The notes beneath the pieces are model-generated. The model did no database searches, had not been told where the DNA came from, and worked only from the letters and a program-made list of their open reading frames with translations. A stretch of 8,113 bases of DNA from Deltaproteobacteria bacterium (GTDB lineage Bacteria; Desulfobacterota; Desulfobacteria; Desulfobacterales; JAFDCJ01): positions 1-8,113 of the forward strand of contig JAFDDW010000069.1 of the NCBI GenBank assembly GCA_019310665.1, written 5' to 3'. The position numbers and the translations under genes are program-made. Below, one piece after another: positions 1 through 5,605 of the stretch (position 1 is its first letter; each line of letters opens with the position of its first letter).

Positions 1-2
1 AC

Positions 3-617
3 GGCCACCCCGTATTTTACACAGTTCACAGGTTCAGCCAGGGCATCATGGAAACCGTCAACGAAGCACGCCATATATACTACTATTCGTTGCGCGATAT
101 CCCGCCAACGCTGGAAAAAATCGGCCGTGAATGCCTCAAGGCTTTTGACGTGCGGGAACGATTTTTTCACATCGAATTTTTCCAGACGGCTGTCGATCAA
201 TATGTCTCCCTGGAAGTCAACATGCGGCCGCCGGGCGGTTATACCACCGATATGTTTAACTTCGCCTGCGATATCGACATCTACCGGATCTGGGCCGAAT
301 TGCTGGTTCATAATCGGGCAGATATTAATTATACGCGGGATTATCACTGCTGCTATGCCAGCCGCAAAGCCCACCTGCGTTATAGGTACAGTCATGAGGA
401 CATCCTGTCGCGTTATGGCGCCTTTATGGTCCAGATCGAAAGCGTCCCCGGGGTTTTCAGCAGTGCCCTGGGCGATATCGGCTATATCTTCCGATCTAAA
501 AGTCTGCCACCAAACAGAGAAATCGACAGGGTAAAGACCCCAGATATGGAAATATGGATTCTAAACTCACCAAAGGTGGATCAAGAATCCGTCTTATGGA
601 GTTCTAGATTATATTGA
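3..617 (+). CDS. ATP-grasp domain ligase, 3' part (5' end outside window)
   Basis: The reading frame is open to the left edge, so the gene starts outside the window; the ATG at 48 is internal. The visible part is the C-terminal portion of an ATP-grasp fold, the family that couples ATP hydrolysis to carboxylate-amine or carboxylate-thiol ligation (CarB and biotin carboxylase are relatives). A glutamate in a HIEFF context (codon 174-176) and the EVN of an EVNMRPPGG motif (213-221) match the metal-binding Glu and Glu-x-Asn of the family. A conserved-looking stretch ending in GVFSSALGDIGYIFRS follows. The last 35 or so residues are atypical, without the expected closing helix, although no shifted frame restores one. 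The esterase gene begins 20 bases downstream, so the two are probably co-transcribed. The substrate cannot be read from this fragment. I am confident of the fold, not of the reaction. Confidence 0.8.
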   Translation, partial: GHPVFYTVHRFSQGIMETVNEARHIYYYSLRDIPPTLEKIGRECLKAFDVRERFFHIEFFQTAVDQYVSLEVNMRPPGGYTTDMFNFACDIDIYRIWAELLVHNRADINYTRDYHCCYASRKAHLRYRYSHEDILSRYGAFMVQIESVPGVFSSALGDIGYIFRSKSLPPNREIDRVKTPDMEIWILNSPKVDQESVLWSSRLY

Positions 618-637
618 GGGAATAAAGGACACTCACA

Positions 638-1387
638 ATGCACATTGAAGAACACCAATGGTGGAGCAAACACCTGAAGCGCGATATGGCCCTGAAGGTA
701 TACGGCCACTGGGGTAAACCGGTTATCGTGTTTCCCTGCTCCCGGGGTCGCTATTTTGATTATGAGGGCATGGGAATGATCGAAGCCATTGCAGGATTTA
801 TTAACGCCGGAAAAATCAAACTGTTTTGCGTGGATAGTGTCGATGAAGAGTCCTGGTACAATTATGCTGTCTCCCCGTCGGCTCGCAATGCGCGACACGA
901 GGTTTACGACGGTTACATCGTCAAAGAGGTGATTCCATTTATCCGCAACCACTGTCAATCACCGCAAGAGCGGGTGATGACCAATGGCTGCAGCATGGGG
1001 GCCTACCATGCGGTCAACTTTTTTCTAAAGCATCCGGATGTCTTCGAAGGAACCATTGCCCTTAGCGGTCTTTACCGTCTGGATCGACCCGAATTTCAAC
1101 TGACCGCAGCCGAATTAGCCGATGTTTACTTCAATTCTCCGGCAAGCTATTTGTCCGGCATGACGGATCCATGGTACCTGGATCTTTATCGCCGGAGCAG
1201 AATCATCGTCTGCGTGGGACAGGGCGCCTGGGAAGAGGAAGCCATTGAAGATACCCGTTACCTGGATTATCTGTTCAGGAAAAAATCAGTCCCGGCCTGG
1301 ATTGACTACTGGGGCCATGATGTGAACCATGACTGGCCTTGGTGGTTTAAGCAGATGAATCATTTTCTTGGGTATCTATACGGTTGA
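638..1387 (+). CDS. Esterase-like alpha/beta hydrolase, COG4947 type
   Basis: This 249-residue protein has no signal peptide and is probably cytoplasmic. It resembles the COG4947 putative esterases: an opening EEHQWWSKHLKRDM segment, FCVDSVDEESWYN (residues 63-75), the nucleophile elbow G-C-S-M-G with Ser119, and GHDVNHDWPWW near the C-terminus, where His231 in HDWPWW is the likely catalytic base. An acidic residue in the VGQGAWEEEAIEDT stretch (193-206) may complete the triad. The length is normal for the family. The ATG at 638 follows an AAAGGA site at good distance. It lies 20 bases after the ATP-grasp gene. From memory, such esterases often sit beside ATP-grasp genes, suggesting a shared pathway, but the physiological substrate is unknown to me. 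Family assignment is firm; esterase activity is inferred from the triad. Confidence 0.88.
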   Translation: MHIEEHQWWSKHLKRDMALKVYGHWGKPVIVFPCSRGRYFDYEGMGMIEAIAGFINAGKIKLFCVDSVDEESWYNYAVSPSARNARHEVYDGYIVKEVIPFIRNHCQSPQERVMTNGCSMGAYHAVNFFLKHPDVFEGTIALSGLYRLDRPEFQLTAAELADVYFNSPASYLSGMTDPWYLDLYRRSRIIVCVGQGAWEEEAIEDTRYLDYLFRKKSVPAWIDYWGHDVNHDWPWWFKQMNHFLGYLYG

Positions 1388-1450
1388 AAATTGCGAATCC
1401 TTCCAAAACGAGCTCCATAGCTCACAGTATTTCCACTCTCCTAAAAAAAC

Positions 1451-1479
1451 TTGACTTTAAAAGTGTACATGTTTATATG
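1451..1479 (+). promoter_or_regulatory. Promoter of the toxin-antitoxin pair
   Basis: A TTGACT hexamer (1451-1456) and a TATATG hexamer (1474-1479) are separated by 17 bases. They match the sigma-70 consensus at 5 of 6 and 4 of 6 positions. They lie 24 bases upstream of the antitoxin start in the 115-base gap after the esterase gene, so the pair, and probably nadE behind it, can be transcribed independently of the upstream genes. Confidence 0.6.
1458..1475 (+). promoter_or_regulatory. Palindromic operator within the toxin-antitoxin promoter
   Basis: The 18-base element has perfect dyad symmetry in the pattern TAAA-N2-TGTACA-N2-TTTA and fills the spacer between the -35 and -10 hexamers. Phd-type antitoxins usually bind such palindromes to repress their own operon, with the toxin as co-repressor. 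The symmetry and position are seen directly; the binding is inferred. Confidence 0.5.
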
Positions 1480-1502
1480 GACAGAAGGGAGGTGGTTATC
1501 AT

Positions 1503-1736
1503 ATGGAAATCAACGCCGCAGATTTTCGGGCAAACTGCTTTAAAATCCTCGATCAAGTCAAGCTAACGCATGGGGAGGTGATTATCACCAAACGCGGTAA
1601 GCCGATAGCAAAGCTCGTACACATTAGCCAGCCAAAAGAAAAAGACCCGCTGCTTGGTGCGATGGAGGGTCTTGTTGAAACAATTGGTGATCTAACCGAA
1701 CCGGTAATCGATGCTGACGCCTGGGAGCTTGATTAA
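1503..1736 (+). CDS. Type II antitoxin, Phd/YefM family
   Basis: This 77-residue protein has the Phd/YefM layout. Residues 1-42 are the DNA-binding and dimerisation domain, with the signatures MEINAADFRANCFKILD and VIITKRGKPIAKLV. Residues 45-77 form an acidic tail (DPLLGAMEGLVETIGD through DADAWELD) of the kind that wraps around and blocks the toxin. The start is fixed by a strong Shine-Dalgarno AGGGAGGTG (1486-1494) 8 bases before the ATG. The toxin gene begins 4 bases after its stop, the usual antitoxin-first order. It presumably neutralises the PIN ribonuclease and represses the operon through the palindrome at 1458-1475. The family call is strong from motif pattern, length and partner. 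Confidence 0.92.
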   Translation: MEINAADFRANCFKILDQVKLTHGEVIITKRGKPIAKLVHISQPKEKDPLLGAMEGLVETIGDLTEPVIDADAWELD

Positions 1737-1740
1737 AATT

Positions 1741-2133
1741 ATGATCTTGCTGGATACGCATACCTGGATTTGGTCGCATAGCGCAACTAAGCTTCTGTCC
1801 GATAACGCCAAAAAACTGATAAAAAAAACCCTAACCAATCAACGTGCAATTGCCTCTATCTCCATCTGGGAATTTGCTATGATGATGGTCAAGGGGCGTA
1901 TTAATGTGAAAATTGACCCAAAGCTTTGGCTGGATAATGCTATTAAAAATAGCGGACTAAAGGTAATCGAATTATCGCCTGAAATCGCTTTGGAATCTTG
2001 CAACCTTCCGAGCGATTTCCATAAAGATCCGGCTGATCAAATCATTGTGGCCACGGCAAGGATTCACAATTTAACACTTCTGACAAAGGATCGAAAAATT
2101 CTCAACTACCGACATGTAAATGCTTTCTGGTAA
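1741..2133 (+). CDS. vapC: VapC-type PIN domain toxin (ribonuclease)
   Basis: This 130-residue PIN domain protein carries the expected acidic metal-binding residues: Asp5 in MILLDTHTWIW, Glu44 in SISIWEFAM, Asp96/Asp99 in the HKDPADQIIVATA motif and Asp117 in LLTKD. PIN toxins of this kind are Mg-dependent endoribonucleases that cut tRNA or rRNA when the antitoxin is lost. The ATG at 1741 is preferred over the in-frame ATG at 1711, because family members begin directly with the first beta strand and the earlier start lies inside the antitoxin gene. All catalytic positions are present, so the toxin should be active. The gene looks more A/T-rich than its neighbours, which fits acquisition of the pair as a module. 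No terminator separates it from nadE. Confidence 0.92.
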   Translation: MILLDTHTWIWSHSATKLLSDNAKKLIKKTLTNQRAIASISIWEFAMMMVKGRINVKIDPKLWLDNAIKNSGLKVIELSPEIALESCNLPSDFHKDPADQIIVATARIHNLTLLTKDRKILNYRHVNAFW

Positions 2134-2142
2134 AAATTTGTA

Positions 2143-3042
2143 ATGAAAACGATAAAGCTCCCCCGCATGGACTGCGAGACGGTCAGCCGGGAAATCGGTG
2201 ATTTTGTCATTGATACGGTTCTCGAGGTGGGCGCCACCGGCTGTGTTGTCGGTCTGTCCGGCGGTGTCGATTCGAGTACGACGGCGGCCCTGATCAACAA
2301 GACCTTTGCAAAATATAATAAGGAAAAAGAGCAACATCTCGAACTGGTGGGGTATATATTGCCGACCCGTATCAACAAAAAGGCAGACGTCCAGGACGCG
2401 GAGACCCTGGTAAAGGCACTGGATATACGCTACGAAATTCACAGTATCGAAAAACTGGTGGAAGCATTTAAATCAACCAACCCGGAGGCATTTGAAAAAA
2501 ACTACCACCGGGGCAATTTGATATCCAGGGTCCGGGCCAATGTTCTGTCGACCAAAGGGGCCACCGAACAAAAAATACTGGCCGGTACCGGCAACCGGGA
2601 CGAGGATTTCGGTATCGGCTATTACACCCTGTTTGGCGACGGTGCGGTTCACCTCAGTCCCATCGCCAGTTTGTCCAAACGGCTGGTCCGGGAAATGGCA
2701 TTGTTTCTGGGGGTGGATGAAACCATTGTCAATCGTGTGCCCACCGCCGGACTCGAACCCGGGCAAAGCGATTTTAAGGACCTGGGATATGATTATGACG
2801 TGGTGGAACTGGTCATCGAGGGCTTGGAGCAGGGATTTACCAGCAGGCAACTGGCGACCCACGACCCGCTGGTACCTCTGGTCGAAAAGCAGATCGCACA
2901 CTACCGGTCGCTATACGGCACCCCGCAGCTGAACTCGGTTGAAAAAATCATTGATGATATTCACCAACGACACCAAACGGCAATGGGCAAAGTAAAAATC
3001 GTCCACCCGCCAAGCCCGCAAATTTCTTTAACCTATGATTAG
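2143..3042 (+). CDS. nadE: NAD+ synthetase, ammonia-dependent type
   Basis: NadE adenylates nicotinate adenine dinucleotide with ATP and amidates it to NAD+, the last step of NAD synthesis, in the cytoplasm. The 299-residue protein has the PP-loop ATP pyrophosphatase motif SGGVDSS (39-45), GTGNRDEDFGIGYYTLFGDGA (148-168), which corresponds to the family's GTGN...GY.T.YGDG region, then SPIASLSKRLVREMA, and PTAGLEPGQSDFKDLG (200-215). There is no N-terminal glutaminase domain, so ammonia is the likely nitrogen donor. The ATG at 2143 lies 9 bases after the toxin stop with only a weak ribosome binding site; an alternative in-frame ATG is at 2167. The spacing implies co-transcription with the toxin-antitoxin pair. 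Its stop overlaps the start of the next gene. Confidence 0.95.
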   Translation: MKTIKLPRMDCETVSREIGDFVIDTVLEVGATGCVVGLSGGVDSSTTAALINKTFAKYNKEKEQHLELVGYILPTRINKKADVQDAETLVKALDIRYEIHSIEKLVEAFKSTNPEAFEKNYHRGNLISRVRANVLSTKGATEQKILAGTGNRDEDFGIGYYTLFGDGAVHLSPIASLSKRLVREMALFLGVDETIVNRVPTAGLEPGQSDFKDLGYDYDVVELVIEGLEQGFTSRQLATHDPLVPLVEKQIAHYRSLYGTPQLNSVEKIIDDIHQRHQTAMGKVKIVHPPSPQISLTYD

Positions 3043-3505
3043 TTTTCCGACGATATCCAAAGGAAAAAACACTCTCAACATATCGGGATCATTAAATTTT
3101 ACACTTATTGTCCTGGGTTGCGCACTGGCACTGACGGTAGGCTGCCGCCAGGGAGGAGACCAGGCTGCCGCCATTGATAAATCCATCACCGTGGGCCGTC
3201 ATCCCCGGACGCAAACCTACGTGTATGAGTGCAATGATGGGTATGGGTTTGTCGCCCGGATAGAGGGTGAGAACGCCTGGCTGTTTCTGCCGAACGGGAC
3301 CATCAGTTTGCCCCATGTCCGGTCAGGATCCGGGGCCAGATACAGTGACGGGTCGATAACCTTCTGGAGCAAAGGCGAGGCGGCGTTGCTTGAGACCGAC
3401 GGGAACAGCCGCCGTAATTGCAGAAACAACCGCCGCAAGGCTATCTGGGAAGATGCCAAACTGAATGGCATTGATTTCAGGGCGGTTGGCAACGAACCCG
3501 GCTGA
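3035..3505 (+). CDS. MliC-type lysozyme inhibitor lipoprotein, truncated second domain
   Basis: The 156-residue protein starts 8 bases inside the end of nadE. A hydrophobic segment (21-36) ends at Cys37 in LTVGC, a slightly irregular lipobox, so it is probably an outer-membrane or periplasmic lipoprotein. Residues 62-129 match the MliC/PliC domain of c-type lysozyme inhibitors: YECNDGYGF with Cys66, SGSGARYSDG, FWSKGEAALLE and the partner Cys129. Ser99 and Lys113 are 14 residues apart, the spacing of the two inhibitory residues reported for Pseudomonas MliC (Ser89 and Lys103). After this domain comes AIWEDAKLNGIDFRAVGNEPG, which resembles the opening of a second domain (COG3650-like, normally GNEPxW plus further strands), but the frame stops right there. 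The lysozyme-blocking domain looks intact; the tail appears lost. Confidence 0.8.
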   Translation: MISFPTISKGKNTLNISGSLNFTLIVLGCALALTVGCRQGGDQAAAIDKSITVGRHPRTQTYVYECNDGYGFVARIEGENAWLFLPNGTISLPHVRSGSGARYSDGSITFWSKGEAALLETDGNSRRNCRNNRRKAIWEDAKLNGIDFRAVGNEPG

Positions 3506-3670
3506 ATTATTGGTCAATACATCTCTATTTAAATCAATAAATTGCGCTTTATAGTGCAATGTTTCACCGGTAATATCCGGTGCTGAATTCCAGCCATATC
3601 CCTGGCCAATTTTCTTATCAATCGCATTAAAGACAACCCCGTCGTTTAACCAACCATCAACGGCAATTCC
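3506..3670 (-). pseudogene. Possible minus-strand gene remnant
   Basis: Read on the minus strand, codons from 3670 downward stay open for about 55 codons of A/T-rich intergenic DNA. They give a protein-like sequence rich in Gly, Asp, Asn and Trp (for example VDGWLNDGVVFNAID and YGWNSAPD). A TGA (3671-3673) closes the frame upstream with no ATG or GTG after it; the only usable start would be a TTG at 3559. The frame runs on without a stop to 3323 across the antisense of the lipoprotein gene, where it is probably meaningless. All plus-strand frames here close quickly. I do not recognise the family, and chance is a real alternative. Confidence 0.25.
3541..3605. repeat. Cluster of three short inverted repeats
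   Basis: Three hairpin-forming dyads lie one after another in the gap behind the truncated lipoprotein gene. Positions 3541-3560 form an 8-pair stem with one G-T pair around a 4-base loop. Positions 3565-3582 are CACCGG, 6 bases, CCGGTG. Positions 3590-3605 are CCAG, 8 bases, CTGG. None is followed by a T tract, so they are not classical terminators. They might mark the 3' end of the nadE transcript or be chance structure. Confidence 0.35.
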
Positions 3671-3713
3671 TCAAAATAAAATGGGGAAATAAATACCTGC
3701 TTAAAAATTTTTG

Positions 3714-3742
3714 TAAACCCTTTTGGCCTGCCGATAGTCTAA
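3714..3742 (+). promoter_or_regulatory. Candidate ECF-type promoter for the His-rich exported protein
   Basis: TAAACCC (3714-3720), containing the AAC core typical of ECF -35 elements, is followed after 16 bases by GTCTAA (3737-3742), which resembles RpoE-group -10 elements. The spacing fits this promoter class, and a sigma factor of that group is encoded 570 bases downstream. I found no second copy at suitable spacing ahead of the sigma gene, so direct control is only a suggestion. Confidence 0.35.
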
Positions 3743-3771
3743 ATAAATAAATTCTGACAAAGGAGGCCAAA
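3722..3771 (+). promoter_or_regulatory. Inverted repeat masking the ribosome binding site
   Basis: TTTGGCCT (3722-3729) is the exact reverse complement of AGGCCAAA (3764-3771). The second arm contains the end of the AAAGGAGG Shine-Dalgarno sequence (3759-3766) of the gene at 3774. If the transcript begins upstream of 3722, the pairing would partly hide the ribosome binding site. If it starts at the candidate promoter ending at 3742, the first arm is not transcribed and the repeat must act otherwise. Confidence 0.3.
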
Positions 3772-3773
3772 CA

Positions 3774-4202
3774 ATGAAAACAAAACTTTTGAAAATCAGT
3801 ATGATGCTTGTCGCGTTGATTTTTGTATTCACGGGCGCTTCCCTGGCGGACAGCGGGAAAAACCGGCATCGCAATTATACGCCCGAAAAGCGTATCCAGG
3901 CCAAACATCACAGAGGCAGTTCCTATCGTCAGCCGGTTCATTATAAACACAAAGTGAACCGGTCCTACAAACGTTTATATAAAAAACATCACTCCCTTCA
4001 TCGACCGGCCCACCGCTACAGACAGCATAGATTCAGCAACCGCCATAAATGGATTAACAAACATCGCCACCACTATCGGCATCAGCGCTACACCAGTGAA
4101 AATTCCTATGACGACGATCCGTCATATAATGAATTTTCCCTAGCCGCAACGATCAGCGAACCAGGGGTGGAATTCAGCATTGGAACCAAAAGAAGGTGGT
4201 AA
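3774..4202 (+). CDS. Exported His/Arg-rich basic protein of unknown function
   Basis: The 142-residue protein begins with a classical Sec signal peptide: basic MKTKLLK, a hydrophobic core at residues 9-20, and probable cleavage after Ala25 in ASLA-DSG. The mature part from 26 to about 107 is extremely basic, with about 15 histidines, many Arg, Lys and Tyr, and doublets such as KHH and RHH. A short acidic SYDDDPSY segment and a non-basic tail (FSLAATISEPGVEFSIGT) follow, which looks like two beta strands. There are no cysteines. Histidine density suggests metal or polyanion binding in the periplasm, but that is inference. The start is set by an excellent AAAGGAGG site 7 bases before the ATG. 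It sits directly ahead of the ECF sigma operon, and its upstream region contains a possible ECF promoter. I do not recognise a named family. Confidence 0.8.
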   Translation: MKTKLLKISMMLVALIFVFTGASLADSGKNRHRNYTPEKRIQAKHHRGSSYRQPVHYKHKVNRSYKRLYKKHHSLHRPAHRYRQHRFSNRHKWINKHRHHYRHQRYTSENSYDDDPSYNEFSLAATISEPGVEFSIGTKRRW

Positions 4203-4244
4203 GTTGTAATCCAGCGCCGAAAGATATATCATATAAATATGTCA

Positions 4245-4278
4245 ACAGCCCGGATAGGTCATCAAATATCCGGGCTGT
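4245..4278 (+). terminator. Strong hairpin, probable terminator
   Basis: A perfect 12-base stem (4245-4256 with 4267-4278, ACAGCCCGGATA and its complement) closes a 10-base loop, 42 bases after the stop of the His-rich gene. A short T stretch appears only about 10 bases later (TTGGTTTTG), so it is not a textbook intrinsic terminator. It probably ends or attenuates that transcript before the sigma gene. Confidence 0.55.
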
Positions 4279-4333
4279 AAGCCCATTGGTTTTGTCAGCC
4301 GAATAAATAGATGTGGTGGTAAAGGTCAAACGT

Positions 4334-5011
4334 GTGTCTAATAAGCGATTAAACCTGGCAAAGCAAAACTCGTCCGCGATTGACGATGTATCCAACGAGC
4401 CACGTTCGTCGGGTCCGGTTTACGCTGATGCTGAACTGGTTTGCCGCGCCCAAAAGGAAGACCCCTGGGCCATCGAACAACTGGTTTTGCGGTACCAGAA
4501 AAAAGTCTATGCCATTGCCTATCAGATGCTCTCCGGTGATGCCGAAGAGGCCCGGGATCGGACCCAGGACGCCTTTTTACAGGCTTTTCGAAAAATCAAG
4601 CAGTTTAGAGGAAAATCTTCGTTCTATACCTGGCTGTACCGCATCGTGATAAACACTTGTATTGATGCACGAAGACGAAGAAAAAGATGGAAAGAGATAT
4701 TTTTCCCGGGGCGTTTGGATAAAAATAAAGATCATGCGCCGCAGACTTCTTTGGAAGAATTTCCGGACACCAAAGGTAATTCAGACCCCCTGGCGACAGT
4801 CAGTCGCCGGCAACTGGAGGGGGATGTGAAAAGCGCGTTGAATAACTTATCTGAAAGACAGCGTACCATATTTCAATTGAAAGTTTTCCAGGAAATGAGT
4901 ATAGCAGAAATAGCGGAATCGATGGGCCTGGCGGAAGGAACCGTCAAAACCCATCTTTTTCGCGCCACCCGGGCCGTCCAAAAGCAGCTTAAAGGATGGA
5001 CCGATGTTTAA
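4334..5011 (+). CDS. ECF-type RNA polymerase sigma factor (RpoE-like)
   Basis: This is a group IV sigma-70 factor that redirects RNA polymerase to a small regulon. Region 2 runs from ADAELVCRAQKEDPWAIEQLV through VYAIAYQML and DRTQDAFLQAFRKIKQF to FYTWLYRIVINTCIDARRR (promoter -10 recognition and core binding). A variable linker follows. Region 4 is LSERQRTIFQLKVFQEMSIAEIAESMGLAEGTVKTHLFRATRAVQ, with the helix-turn-helix that reads the -35 element. Region 3 is absent, as in all ECF factors. The frame contains no ATG near the N-terminus. I chose GTG 4334 because AAAGGT precedes it at good spacing; GTG 4313 would add 7 residues but lacks a ribosome binding site. The anti-sigma gene follows after 12 bases, the usual ECF arrangement. 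Confidence 0.93.
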   Translation: MSNKRLNLAKQNSSAIDDVSNEPRSSGPVYADAELVCRAQKEDPWAIEQLVLRYQKKVYAIAYQMLSGDAEEARDRTQDAFLQAFRKIKQFRGKSSFYTWLYRIVINTCIDARRRRKRWKEIFFPGRLDKNKDHAPQTSLEEFPDTKGNSDPLATVSRRQLEGDVKSALNNLSERQRTIFQLKVFQEMSIAEIAESMGLAEGTVKTHLFRATRAVQKQLKGWTDV

Positions 5012-5018
5012 GGAGGTG
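5009..5018 (+). promoter_or_regulatory. Near-perfect Shine-Dalgarno overlapping the sigma stop codon
   Basis: TAAGGAGGTG lies 5 bases before the anti-sigma ATG at 5024, and its TAA is the stop codon of the sigma gene. This gives very efficient initiation and probable translational coupling, so the inhibitor is made in step with or in excess of the sigma factor. Confidence 0.75.
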
Positions 5019-5023
5019 CCGGC

Positions 5024-5605
5024 ATGCAAGCCTGTGAACACCTGAAAGAAAATTTAACTTTATACGTACACGGCGAACTGGATCCCGACACCGGGCAAGA
5101 GGTTAAAGAACACCTGAAAATTTGCGCCGGCTGCCGGCTTGAATGGCAACGATTGTCATCGATGCTGGAAAAACTCAAAAAATGTTCCGCGGTACCTGAG
5201 TTGTCGACCCGGGAAGTCAAATCCCTGGTCGCGGATATTACCCGGAAGTTAAACATCAAGCAAAAGCCGCCCTGGTGGCGACAGTATCTGGATTTTAGAT
5301 CCTGGCGGTTGCTGCCGATCGTTGCAACCGCGTGCATTCTGATTATTACGGTCGCCATCATTGGCTATGTAAACCTTAATGAGACAAACGGAATAGCGCC
5401 GGTTTCCCTGAATCAAAATGAAGAATTGATGCTAAGTGACAAAGATCTGGAGATCCTGGATAATCTGGAATTATTAAAAGAGATGGATGCGATTCAAAAA
5501 CTATCCCGGGTTGTTGATCCTAATGGTCAAACCGATTCTCAAAGGGAAATAGAAAGCGATACAAGGGGAATGAGACAGGATGCGTATCGTCACTTTTTTG
5601 TTTAA
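5024..5605 (+). CDS. Membrane-anchored zinc-finger anti-sigma factor
   Basis: The 193-residue protein holds its cognate ECF sigma factor inactive at the inner membrane. The N-terminal cytoplasmic part carries a ZAS/zf-HC2 anti-sigma domain with the His30-x3-Cys34-x2-Cys37 motif (EHLKICAGCRLEW) and an additional Cys4. A linker rich in basic residues and tryptophan (80-95) leads to one transmembrane helix at about 96-117. The periplasmic part, residues 118-193, is acidic and helical (LSDKDLEILDNLELLKEMD) and may receive the signal. It is encoded directly after the sigma gene and overlaps the DUF3106 gene by 26 bases. The domain order and partner make the role secure. Whether release is by proteolysis or by a redox or metal change at the zinc site is not visible. 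Confidence 0.9.
   Translation: MQACEHLKENLTLYVHGELDPDTGQEVKEHLKICAGCRLEWQRLSSMLEKLKKCSAVPELSTREVKSLVADITRKLNIKQKPPWWRQYLDFRSWRLLPIVATACILIITVAIIGYVNLNETNGIAPVSLNQNEELMLSDKDLEILDNLELLKEMDAIQKLSRVVDPNGQTDSQREIESDTRGMRQDAYRHFFV

Noticed and set aside
497..617. Frameshift in the ATP-grasp C-terminus
   Set aside because: Neither alternative frame gives a family-like continuation; both meet stops, so divergence is more likely than a simple frameshift.
1384..1566. A 60-codon plus-strand frame starting with TTG at the end of the esterase gene
   Set aside because: It begins at a TTG without a ribosome binding site, overlaps the antitoxin start in another frame, and has no recognisable protein pattern.
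2473..2901. Minus-strand frame inside nadE
   Set aside because: It lies wholly antisense to a clear NAD synthetase and has no family signature.
3503..3505. Selenocysteine or readthrough at the TGA of the lipoprotein gene, where Trp is expected
   Set aside because: Beyond the TGA the frame has only 8 codons before a TAA, and they do not resemble the missing domain, so readthrough would restore nothing.
4336..4341. Second GTCTAA, as a possible autoregulated -10 element of the sigma gene
   Set aside because: It overlaps the chosen start codon and has no AAC-type -35 element at the right distance.
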